13,502 nucleotides of DNA, from assembly GCA_964549745.1 (NCBI GenBank), contig CAZJWP010000061.1, forward strand, positions 1 to 13,502. The letters run 5' to 3'. Within the stretch, counting starts at the first letter, position 1; each line of letters opens with the position of its first letter. Below, piece after piece: positions 1 through 7,427 of this stretch. A program made the position numbers and the translations under genes. A model generated the notes under the pieces. That model worked only from the letters and a program-made list of their open reading frames with translations. It searched no databases and was not told the origin of the DNA. The DNA comes from J089 sp964549745 (GTDB lineage: Bacteria > Fidelibacterota > Marinisomatia > Marinisomatales > J089).

Positions 1-27
1 TGAAAATTTGCTCCTAACGACACCTCT

Positions 28-98
28 CACGCATTACGCTTTACTCATTACGCATCACGCCTTACGCCTTAAATAATTACTCCTTACTTATTACGGTA
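28..98. repeat. Degenerate 7-bp tandem repeat (consensus near TACGCAT)
   Basis: Reading in sevens from base 28 gives CACGCAT, TACGCTT, TACTCAT, TACGCAT, CACGCCT and TACGCCT through base 69. After an 8-base break (70-77) come TACTCCT, TACTTAT and TACGGTA (78-98). About nine units share the core TACKCMT. The array ends about 50 bases before the first gene. The rest of the stretch to base 151 is AT-rich, and I see no convincing -35/-10 pair in it. Heptameric short tandem repeats between genes are known in other bacteria (STRR sequences of heterocystous cyanobacteria), but this consensus is not one I can assign. The periodicity is seen directly; any function is unknown. Confidence 0.75.
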
Positions 99-151
99 TT
101 GCTTCTAAATTCTACGCCATATTCCTAATTATCCCTTTTGGAAAGGCCGCC

Positions 152-3100
152 ATGAGAAAGATCGCATCTATTCCAATTATGATTCTGGCAACTGCCATAC
201 TTTGGGCGCAAACCGCTCCGGTTCCCGATTTCCACCGTCATCCATCCACCGTGTGGGCGTTGACTCACGCAACTATTTTCACCGAACCGGGAAATAAAAT
301 TGACGACGGGACGATTGTCCTTCGCGACGGCCGGATCGAGGCGGTCGGTACTAAAGTGAAAATCCCGAAAGACGCCACCGTTCGTGACATGACCGGTTTG
401 ACGATCTATCCCGGTTTTATCGAATCCTGGTTGCCAATCAAGGCTCCGGAATTCAAAGAGAAACATACGGAGCACTGGAATCAATATGTCCACGCGGACC
501 GCAATGCCGTAGATGGTTTTGATCCGGACATTGAATCAGTGAATACTCTCCGAAAAGCCGGCTTTACCACCGCTCAGGTCGTCAATGAGGACGGGATTAT
601 CAATGGACAGAGCGGTGTGGTTCAACTGGACAAATCGGGGACGGTACTTTTAACACAATCGGCTCAGGTGTTTCAATTTAAATGGGGCGGCTGGGATTCG
701 GACGACTATCCCGGTTCGCTGTTGGGTTGTATTGCTTTGATGCGGCAAACCCTTTACGATGCCCAATGGTATGGCAAAGCCTGGGCGACCTATCAAAAAT
801 ACCCGGATCAAAATCGCGTACCGGAACAAAACCTTTCTCTGAAGGCCCTGGACTCGGATTTAAATCGTTCCCTCCCCTTTGCCTTTATGACGACTGATGA
901 AATCTTTGATCTTCGTGCCATCAAGATTGCCAATGAGTTTTCCCTTCATTTATGGTTGAAAGGAAACGGTTACGAATACCGCCGACTGAAGGCCATTGCC
1001 GCCGCGGCCCCTTTGGTGATTGCGTCGGTGAATTATCCCGGCAAGCCCGATGTCGCCGATCCCTATCGCGCTTTGCAATACTCCACGGAACAATTGAAGC
1101 ACTGGGACATGGCGCCCGACAACCTGGAAAAAATGCATGAAGCCGGAATTGTTTTCACCATCACATCTGACGGGACCGAATCTCCGGACGCTTTCCGCGA
1201 AAATCTTGTTCGATCGGTGGAACGAGGATTGGACAAAAGTGTAGCCCTGGCGGCGCTTACCACCGTTCCCGCCAAGGCGATGGGTTTGGACGATCGGGTT
1301 GGGAAAATCGCTCCGGGACTCCTGGCCGATCTGGTGGTCGTCAAGGGCGATTATTTTGCTCCGAACACTCCGGTTGAGGCTGTTTGGGTTGGCGGTGAAG
1401 AACACCGTATTGAAGAACCGAATGTACCGGAGTTATCCGGTTTTTGGGACTTGAAATCGGCTGACTTTTCCGGTTCCTTCGAAATCTCTGAAAAAGAAAA
1501 ATCAATCACGGGAAAATTGAAACAACCTGACACGACTTTGGCCGCCCGGCATTTTCATCAGGATGGAGAACGGATTTCCTGGACCTTGGCCGATCCGGAT
1601 GATGCAAACCGGATTTTCGCTTTTACCGGGTATATCACCGAATCCAAAGGCAACGGAACCTATGTTACTCCGGAAGGGCAATCCCAAACCTGGACGGCAA
1701 TACTCACTGAATCCAAGCCGGTTGAAACCAAAAAACATGTTCCTGAAAAAGCCAGCGATCTCACCGTGAACTACCCGGAAGGTGTGTACGGACGAAAAAC
1801 CGTTTTGCCACCGCTCCAGGATGTGTTGATCGACAATGCAACGATCTGGACTTGCGGTCCGGAAGGTGTTCTCAAAGGTTGGGATATGTTGATCCAGAAC
1901 GGAAAAATCACCAGGATCGCCAAAGCCATCACGGCCAAGTCGAATAAAGTCATGGTGATTGACGGGCGCGGAAAACACGTCACACCCGGAATTATCGATG
2001 CACACAGTCATTCGGCAGCTTCATCCATCAATGAAGGCACCCACAGCGTAACGGCGGAGGTGCGGATTGAAGATGTGCTCAATAGCGACGCGATAACAAT
2101 TTACCGTGAGTTAGCCGGTGGAACGACCATTGCTGATGTTCTTCACGGTTCTGCCAACTCCATTGGCGGTCAGAATGCTATCATCAAGATGCGTTGGGGC
2201 GTTCCGCCCGATCAACTGATCTACGCCAACGCACCGCCGGGACTCAAGTTCGCCCTTGGCGAAAACGTGAAGCAATCCAACTGGGGTGATGATCATACGA
2301 CCCGTTATCCCCAAACCCGCATGGGCGTGGAAGAAATCATTCGCGATGCGTTTACCGCCGCACAGGATTATGAACGGAAGTGGGAAAACTGGGAAAGCAG
2401 TTCCCGATATCGGAAAACCCATATCCCGCCCCGCCGCGATCTTGAGCTGGATGCGCTGGTGGAAGTGCTGAACGGTAAACGGGAAATCCAGTGTCACAGT
2501 TATCGTCAGGACGAAATTGAAATGCTCATGCGCCTCACAGAGGAATTTGGAATCCGGGTGGCCAACTTCCACCACGTCCTGGAAGGGTATAAAGTGGCGG
2601 ACCAGATTGCCGCCCACGGCGCCGGAGCCACTACCTTTTCCGACTGGTGGGCTTACAAGTATGAGGTGATCGACGCGATTCCATACAACGGTGCGCTGAT
2701 GCACGATGTGGGTGTCAATGTGTCCTTCAATTCTGACAGCGACGAATTGGCTCGGCGGCTCAATTTGGAAGCGGCCAAAGCGGTGAAATACGGTGGGCTT
2801 TCGGAAACCGATGCCCTGGACTTTGTGACCATCAATCCGGCCAAACAACTAAAAATTGACAAATGGGTTGGTTCCCTTGAAGTGGGCAAAGACGGCGATT
2901 TTGTGGTTTGGTCCGGACCGCCGCTCTCAACCTATTCAGTCTGTGAACAAACCTGGATCGACGGACGCCGGTATTTCTCGCTGGATTCCAAAAAACAAGC
3001 GCTGGCAGAAGATCAGACTTTGCGGCTGAAACTGATCCGGAAAATATTGAAATCGGACGACCATCCCGGAGCGAAACCCAAACCAAACGGGGATCAGGAC

Positions 3101-3157
3101 AAACACGGCTATTCTTGTTCGGACAGGGAGTTCTACGGGGAAGGAGGTGTGCAATGA
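152..3157 (+). CDS. Exported double-amidohydrolase protein (inactive-looking N-terminal domain, intact C-terminal domain)
   Basis: 1001 residues. The ATG at 152 follows GGAAAGG at 140-146. Residues 1-20 form a signal peptide, so the protein is probably periplasmic. Domain 1 (about 35-425) has the amidohydrolase-superfamily fold markers (composite N-terminal sheet, 'GLLADLVVVKGD' near 389) but reads PGFIESW at 87-93, where active members have the metal-binding HxH. Residues 428-522 look like a small beta-sheet domain often found in such proteins (GxW start, 'ITGKL', closing WTA). Domain 2 (about 550-945) keeps DAHSH (H618, H620), H782, H807/H808 and the Asp of NSDSD (D862), then GSLEVGKDGDFVVW. 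I therefore expect domain 2 to be a metal-dependent hydrolase acting on an amide or cyclic substrate; the substrate cannot be told from sequence. The stop overlaps the next gene's ATG. Confidence 0.88.
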   Translation: MRKIASIPIMILATAILWAQTAPVPDFHRHPSTVWALTHATIFTEPGNKIDDGTIVLRDGRIEAVGTKVKIPKDATVRDMTGLTIYPGFIESWLPIKAPEFKEKHTEHWNQYVHADRNAVDGFDPDIESVNTLRKAGFTTAQVVNEDGIINGQSGVVQLDKSGTVLLTQSAQVFQFKWGGWDSDDYPGSLLGCIALMRQTLYDAQWYGKAWATYQKYPDQNRVPEQNLSLKALDSDLNRSLPFAFMTTDEIFDLRAIKIANEFSLHLWLKGNGYEYRRLKAIAAAAPLVIASVNYPGKPDVADPYRALQYSTEQLKHWDMAPDNLEKMHEAGIVFTITSDGTESPDAFRENLVRSVERGLDKSVALAALTTVPAKAMGLDDRVGKIAPGLLADLVVVKGDYFAPNTPVEAVWVGGEEHRIEEPNVPELSGFWDLKSADFSGSFEISEKEKSITGKLKQPDTTLAARHFHQDGERISWTLADPDDANRIFAFTGYITESKGNGTYVTPEGQSQTWTAILTESKPVETKKHVPEKASDLTVNYPEGVYGRKTVLPPLQDVLIDNATIWTCGPEGVLKGWDMLIQNGKITRIAKAITAKSNKVMVIDGRGKHVTPGIIDAHSHSAASSINEGTHSVTAEVRIEDVLNSDAITIYRELAGGTTIADVLHGSANSIGGQNAIIKMRWGVPPDQLIYANAPPGLKFALGENVKQSNWGDDHTTRYPQTRMGVEEIIRDAFTAAQDYERKWENWESSSRYRKTHIPPRRDLELDALVEVLNGKREIQCHSYRQDEIEMLMRLTEEFGIRVANFHHVLEGYKVADQIAAHGAGATTFSDWWAYKYEVIDAIPYNGALMHDVGVNVSFNSDSDELARRLNLEAAKAVKYGGLSETDALDFVTINPAKQLKIDKWVGSLEVGKDGDFVVWSGPPLSTYSVCEQTWIDGRRYFSLDSKKQALAEDQTLRLKLIRKILKSDDHPGAKPKPNGDQDKHGYSCSDREFYGEGGVQ

Positions 3158-4473
3158 AACGGTTGCTCACCTTCAGTCTCTTAAGCGTATTCCTTTTGGC
3201 TTCCACACCTATTCCGGCACCGCCGCAAACAAAGCCGGTTCTGTTGAAAAACGGTATTATTCACACCGTGACAAAGGGAACTTTGTATGGCGCGGACCTA
3301 TTGTTTGATAAAGGCCGCATCGTCCGGATTGAAAACAACATTGTACCTTCTCCCGACATGGATGTTGTGGACGTTTCCGGTAAACACATCTATCCCGGAA
3401 TGATTGCCAGTGTGACTCCCTTGGGACTGGTAGAAGTTCAGGCTGTCCGGGCTACCCGTGACTTTTCGGAGGTAGGATCGGTCAACCCTAACGTGACCGC
3501 CAATGTCAGCTACAACACCGATTCGGAGTTGATTCCGGTAACCCGGTCGAACGGCGTTTTATTCGCGAATGTGACGCCCCAGTCAGGACTCGTTTCCGGC
3601 CAGTCGTCTCTCATGGAACTGGACGGCTGGACCTGGGAAGATGCCACCGTTCTCTCCCCTTCCGGTTTACACATCAATTGGCCGAACATGGGAATCCGCA
3701 CGCGCGGGGAAAAAGTGAAACCGGCAGCCGAACAGGAAAAAGTACGGCGTGAGAAGATCCAAAAATTGAACGATCTTTTCGACCAGACCCGGGCGTACCA
3801 GAAGTTAATTTCCGGCAGCGACGGCACCCTGGAAAACAAACCGGACACGGACGTGAAACTGGCCAGCATGATCCCCTACATTTCCGGGGAAAAACCGATC
3901 TTCATCCACGCCAACGAAGTGCGGCAAATCGTGGCCGCGGTACACTGGGCACAGCAACAAAACTTGAAATTCATTCTGGTGGGCGGGCACGATGCCTGGC
4001 GCGTCACCGATCTCCTGAAAGAAGCGCAAATTCCGGTGATCTATGAAAATGTTTTGGATATTCCCATGCGCAGGGACGAAGACGTGGATCAGGCCTACGC
4101 CACGCCGGGACAACTGGTGGACGCAGGGATCGTAACGGCCATTGCTGCCAGCGGATCATCCTTTGAAGCGCCGCATCAACGGAATCTTCCCTACAATGCG
4201 GGACTGGCTGCCGCCTTCGGCCTTTCGCCGGAAGATGCGCTCAAGTCCATCACCATCCGTCCGGCCGAACTTCTGGGCGCGGCCGATCGCATCGGTTCAC
4301 TGGAAACGGGAAAAGATGCGTCGCTGTTCATCGCCAATGGCGATATTCTGGAGGAAGAAACGGTGGTGGAAGCGGCCTGGATCGAAGGCCGGAAACTTGA
4401 CCTCAGTGACCGGCATAAACAGTTGTACTCCAAATACAGCGAAAAATATAGACAGGAAGGTTTGCTGAAGTGA
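3154..4473 (+). CDS. Exported amidohydrolase-like protein lacking the HxH metal site
   Basis: 439 residues from the ATG at 3154, which follows AAGGAGG (3141-3147) and overlaps the preceding stop as ATGA. This start also gives a clean signal peptide (MKRLLTFSLLSVFLLAS), unlike the possible upstream start at 3115. It has the amidohydrolase-superfamily outline: 'DLLFDKGRIVRI' in the N-terminal sheet, PGMIASV (81-87) where PGxIDxHxH is expected, IHANE with H252, VGGHDAW with H279, and GSLETGKDASLFI near the end. The two HxH histidines are missing and the usual terminal Asp is replaced by AASGSS (331-336). It therefore probably lacks a normal binuclear metal centre. It resembles domain 1 of the upstream protein. 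Translational coupling and shared export suggest the two products act together, perhaps as a complex. That is inference; the substrate is unknown. Confidence 0.85.
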   Translation: MKRLLTFSLLSVFLLASTPIPAPPQTKPVLLKNGIIHTVTKGTLYGADLLFDKGRIVRIENNIVPSPDMDVVDVSGKHIYPGMIASVTPLGLVEVQAVRATRDFSEVGSVNPNVTANVSYNTDSELIPVTRSNGVLFANVTPQSGLVSGQSSLMELDGWTWEDATVLSPSGLHINWPNMGIRTRGEKVKPAAEQEKVRREKIQKLNDLFDQTRAYQKLISGSDGTLENKPDTDVKLASMIPYISGEKPIFIHANEVRQIVAAVHWAQQQNLKFILVGGHDAWRVTDLLKEAQIPVIYENVLDIPMRRDEDVDQAYATPGQLVDAGIVTAIAASGSSFEAPHQRNLPYNAGLAAAFGLSPEDALKSITIRPAELLGAADRIGSLETGKDASLFIANGDILEEETVVEAAWIEGRKLDLSDRHKQLYSKYSEKYRQEGLLK

Positions 4474-5036
4474 CAAAGTCGCGCTGTCCCTGGAATGCCA
4501 GGGATGAATTGCTGATTCGTTATCACGATGAAGAATGGGGTGTAACCGTTCATGACGATCGGACTCATTTTGAGTTTCTCACCCTGGATGGATTCCAGGC
4601 CGGACTCAGTTGGTCAATCGTGCTTAAAAAACGGGAGAATTTCCGCGATGCTTTCGATGGGTTCGATCCGGAAATTATCGCCCGGTATTCTGATCATAAG
4701 TTGGAAGAACTGGCACAAAATGCGGGAATTATCCGGAACCGGATGAAGATCAAAGCCACGGTGAAAAATGCAAAAGCCTTCCTCAATATTCAGAAGGAAT
4801 TTGGGAGTTTTGACACATTTATCTGGGATGTCAACGGTCCTGCTCTGATGAACCAATTTGAATCCCTTAGCGAAATTCCGGCATCCACGACCGTTTCGGA
4901 TCGGATGAGCAAGGAATTGAAGCAGCGTGGATTTTCGTTTGTAGGTACAACCATTTGTTACGCCTACATGCAATCCGCCGGAATGGTGAACGACCACATC
5001 GTGTCTTGCTTCCGTTATAAGGAATGTCTGGTTTAA
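4470..5036 (+). CDS. tag: DNA-3-methyladenine glycosylase I (Tag)
   Basis: 188 residues. The GTG start overlaps the previous stop as GTGA and follows AGGAAGG at 4454-4460. The enzyme is cytoplasmic and cuts 3-methyladenine from alkylated DNA as the first step of base-excision repair. It aligns by eye along its length with Escherichia coli Tag: RCPW at the N-terminus, YHDEEWGV, QAGLSW, LKKRENFR, AGIIRNR, SEIPAST, KQRGFSFVGTTICY and VNDHIVSC. The zinc-snap ligands are all present (C6, H19, H176, C180), as are the base-stacking Y18 and W48. The residue matching the base-contacting Glu38 of E. coli Tag is Asp (D40). Its place in an operon with exported amidohydrolases is not functionally explained. 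Confidence 0.95.
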   Translation: MTKSRCPWNARDELLIRYHDEEWGVTVHDDRTHFEFLTLDGFQAGLSWSIVLKKRENFRDAFDGFDPEIIARYSDHKLEELAQNAGIIRNRMKIKATVKNAKAFLNIQKEFGSFDTFIWDVNGPALMNQFESLSEIPASTTVSDRMSKELKQRGFSFVGTTICYAYMQSAGMVNDHIVSCFRYKECLV

Positions 5037-5052
5037 AGCTTACGGATCATTG

Positions 5053-5865
5053 ATGGCAAAACCACAAGGTTCGGTTCTGTTCATTCCCCACGGCGGCGGT
5101 CCTTTGCCGCTTCTGGGCGATCCGCTCCACGAGAAGCTGGTTGATTTCCTCTCGGCCCCACCGGGATTGAATCCGCGTCCGGATGCCATTATCCTGATCA
5201 GCGCCCACTGGGAAGAATCCATTGTTAAGGTCACTACGGCTGAACAACCACAACTTTATTACGACTATTATGGATTCCCTGAAGAATCCTATGCAATCAC
5301 TTATCCGGCTCCGGGATCACCGGAACTTGCGAACCGAATTGTGAAACATCTGAACGAAAATGGAATTGAAGCGCAGGGCGATGAAGATCGAGGTTTCGAT
5401 CACGGAATGTTCGTCCCGCTGAAACTGATGGTCCCCGATGCCACGATCCCGGTGGTGCAGATATCCATGCTTCATTCTTTGGATGCAGCCGCGCATATCC
5501 AACTCGGTGAAGTATTGAGTCCATTTCGTTTTGAAAATATTTTTATCCTGGGTTCCGGCTTTACCTTCCACAATTTGAGAGCCATGTTTCGTTCCAACGG
5601 CCAGGACCCACAAAACGAAGCATTTGAGTATTGGCTTCGATCGGTCATGACCTCCGAATTATCCTATGAAGAACGTAAAGAAAAGCTGACCGGCTGGGAA
5701 TCGGCGCCGGGGGCCCGATACTGCCAACCCAGGGAGGATCATTTGTTGCCCTTGTTGGTCTGTCTGGGTGCAGGACAGGATAAAGCGGAGTTGATTTTCA
5801 ATGATAAAGTGGTGAACAAACGGACCAGCGGATATTTCTGGTCAGGAAGTGATATAAATGACTAA
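5053..5865 (+). CDS. LigB/DODA-type class III extradiol dioxygenase-like protein
   Basis: 270 residues from the ATG at 5053, 16 bases after tag; a TTG directly upstream would add one Met. The upstream Shine-Dalgarno is weak. The fold is that of the LigB superfamily, which includes E. coli YgiD and plant 4,5-DOPA extradiol dioxygenase. Visible motifs are FIPHGGGP (H13), SAHWE (H52), YDYYGFPEESY, YPAPGSPELA, GFDHGMFVPL (H117), PVVQISM, FTFHNL (H173) and REDHLLPLL (H230). H13, H52, H173 and H230 match the metal-ligand histidines of YgiD-type enzymes, so an active metal site is likely. Family members open catechol-type rings with O2; the real substrate here is unknown. It is presumably cytoplasmic (no signal peptide) and overlaps the next gene by 8 bases. 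Confidence 0.88.
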   Translation: MAKPQGSVLFIPHGGGPLPLLGDPLHEKLVDFLSAPPGLNPRPDAIILISAHWEESIVKVTTAEQPQLYYDYYGFPEESYAITYPAPGSPELANRIVKHLNENGIEAQGDEDRGFDHGMFVPLKLMVPDATIPVVQISMLHSLDAAAHIQLGEVLSPFRFENIFILGSGFTFHNLRAMFRSNGQDPQNEAFEYWLRSVMTSELSYEERKEKLTGWESAPGARYCQPREDHLLPLLVCLGAGQDKAELIFNDKVVNKRTSGYFWSGSDIND

Positions 5866-6193
5866 ACAGGGAAAGGCCATGTTGTTATCCGGACTTGTAT
5901 TTCCGGGCATGGGGCATTTGTCTTTGGGCTGGCGGCGACGGGGATTCTCTTTCATTATTGCCGAGGCGGCTTTGTTGATCTTATTCATTTGGAAGGCCGT
6001 GGCGCTGGCTTTGACACTCATGACTGAGATTGACATCTCTTCCGGAGTTGATTTTAATACCCTGGTAAACACAGCCACCCAATCCGTGGAAACTTCTGCC
6101 ACCGTACTGGCCGGTGTATTCTGGCTTATGGTTGCCATCTGGTTTGTGGCACTTTTGGATACCTATTGGGTGAGTAAGAACTTAGAAAATTAG
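5858..6193 (+). CDS. Small membrane protein of unknown function
   Basis: 111 residues. The ATG lies inside the last codons of the dioxygenase gene and follows AGGAAG at 5844-5849, so the two are probably translationally coupled. Residues 7-24 are moderately hydrophobic and contain FPGMGHLSLG. This resembles the P-G-hydrophobic-G-H/Q motif opening the first helix of several small multi-helix membrane families (TM2-like, DUF5683-like). A basic patch WRRRG follows, then strongly hydrophobic segments at about 30-55 and 82-101. A short polar loop (about 56-80, with Asp, Glu and Thr/Ser) separates the last two. It is probably an inner-membrane protein with two or three helices. I do not recognise a specific family and propose no function. 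It is the last gene of the plus-strand operon. Confidence 0.7.
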   Translation: MTKQGKAMLLSGLVFPGMGHLSLGWRRRGFSFIIAEAALLILFIWKAVALALTLMTEIDISSGVDFNTLVNTATQSVETSATVLAGVFWLMVAIWFVALLDTYWVSKNLEN

Positions 6194-6199
6194 TATTTA

Positions 6200-6291
6200 C
6201 TGTCATGGTGAGTCCGTCTACTTTCCACTTTTCATCCGGCGCAGCCCAAAGGGCGCAGACTTACGCCGGGCAAGCAAGCTCAGGGTGACAG
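6200..6291. repeat. Palindromic intergenic element between convergent genes
   Basis: The 92-base element fills almost all of the gap between two convergent genes. Its outer arms are CTGTCATGGTGAG (6200-6212) and CTCAGGGTGACAG (6279-6291), inverted copies with three mismatches. Inside is a perfect 6-bp inverted pair, CCGGCG (6236-6241) and CGCCGG (6264-6269), enclosing GCCC-AAA-GGGC (6244-6254). Similar 'GTCATGGTGAG...' and '...AGCTCAGGGTGACAG' strings are common dispersed intergenic sequences in many bacterial genomes, so this is probably a REP/MITE-like repeat. It may also act as a bidirectional terminator, although neither strand shows a T-run after the stem. Confidence 0.6.
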
Positions 6292-6293
6292 TT

Positions 6294-7427
6294 CTACGGA
6301 AAGGTAATTGTCCCCAATCGCACCTCTTCCTCCGCTCCCGTCACAGATGGAATATTGGCCGGAACGCCTTTTAATGCGGCAACCGCCAACATAGCAAAAC
6401 CAATCGCTTCCTTACCGTCCGGGTCCACACCAAAATCAGCGCTGGATTGAACTACAGTCGGCGCCAGCAATTCCTCCAACTCCCTGAACACCCGCTGATT
6501 GTGAATCCCGGAACCGCTGACGATCACCCGGGCACAATTGGGAGCAAATCGTTTGACAGACCGGGAAACAGCTTCCCCAGTGAACCGGCTCAGTGTGGCC
6601 AGTCTGTCCGGAAACGAAAGCGCATCCAATTCGGAGGCGTGGTCGCGGATCCAGCCCTGACCATAGCGATCCCGGCCGGTGGATTTGGGCGGCTGTGATT
6701 GGATGTAATCGTCATTGAGCCAACTATCTACAAATGATTGATTGACCGACCCCGTCATGGCAACGGCACCCTCCCGATCAAATCCACTTCCCTTTTCCAA
6801 TCGATATACTTCATCAAGGAGCGCCATGCCCGGTCCTGTATCAAAACCAGTGATCGCCTCACTTGGCGGCAAAATGGTCACATTGGCCACACCGCCCAAA
6901 TTCAGTGTGACTCGTGTCTCTGACTTTTCCCTAAACAACCATTCATCCACTTTCGGGATTAGCGGCGCGCCCTGCCCTCCGACCGCAATATCCATCGCGC
7001 GAAAATTCGACACCACCGGAACTTGAAGCCGATTCGCTAAAAAAGCCGGTTCGCCCACTTGCAACGTACAAACTCCGCCGTCATGAAAAAGGGTTTGACC
7101 ATGAACTCCCGCGCAATCCGGCTTTGGCAAATTGTGCTGCTTTAAAGTTTGGACAACCGTCTCCGCCATCCACTTCCCCAAAGCGTAGTTCAATCGGGCT
7201 GTATCTTCGGTTGATCCATTCAGGGCATGTTGGATTTCGCTGCGTAACGCTTCCGGAAAGGGAACGGACCCGATCCATTCGCTTTCCGCATTCAAGCTTG
7301 AATCGCCCTGAACCTTCACCAGCGCCATGTCCAGTCCGTCCATGGACGTCCCGGTCATGAGCCCCAGCGCACGTATGATCGGTTTATCCGCAATGTGCGG
7401 TAACAAATTAACCGGAGACGTTGACAT
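6294..7427 (-). CDS. anmK: Anhydro-N-acetylmuramic acid kinase
   Basis: 377 residues, the usual length for AnmK. The enzyme hydrolyses the 1,6-anhydro ring of anhydroMurNAc and phosphorylates it with ATP, giving MurNAc-6-phosphate for the cytoplasmic recycling pathway. Visible family motifs are GLMTGTSMDGLD (22-33), HGQTLFHDGG (109-118), the segment FRAMDIAVGGQGAPL (142-156) in which D146 should be the catalytic base, NLGGVANVT, GFDTGPGMALLDE and VSGSGIHN. Its ATG overlaps the upstream symporter stop by one base (TAATG) with no clear Shine-Dalgarno, so translation is probably coupled to the symporter. It is the last gene of the minus-strand trio. The next pathway enzyme, MurQ etherase, is not in the window. 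Confidence 0.95.
   Translation of the reverse strand: MSTSPVNLLPHIADKPIIRALGLMTGTSMDGLDMALVKVQGDSSLNAESEWIGSVPFPEALRSEIQHALNGSTEDTARLNYALGKWMAETVVQTLKQHNLPKPDCAGVHGQTLFHDGGVCTLQVGEPAFLANRLQVPVVSNFRAMDIAVGGQGAPLIPKVDEWLFREKSETRVTLNLGGVANVTILPPSEAITGFDTGPGMALLDEVYRLEKGSGFDREGAVAMTGSVNQSFVDSWLNDDYIQSQPPKSTGRDRYGQGWIRDHASELDALSFPDRLATLSRFTGEAVSRSVKRFAPNCARVIVSGSGIHNQRVFRELEELLAPTVVQSSADFGVDPDGKEAIGFAMLAVAALKGVPANIPSVTGAEEEVRLGTITFP

Noticed and set aside
28..98. CRISPR-like array
   Set aside because: Units are 7 bases, contiguous and degenerate, without spacers.
2111..2848. 245-codon open frame on the minus strand
   Set aside because: Lies wholly inside the well-supported double-amidohydrolase gene on the other strand, has no Shine-Dalgarno and shows no recognisable motif; it is a mirror of the real codons.
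3115..3153. Earlier in-frame ATG for the second amidohydrolase-like gene
   Set aside because: It would place 13 charged residues before the signal peptide and ignores the AAGGAGG site correctly spaced from the ATG at 3154.
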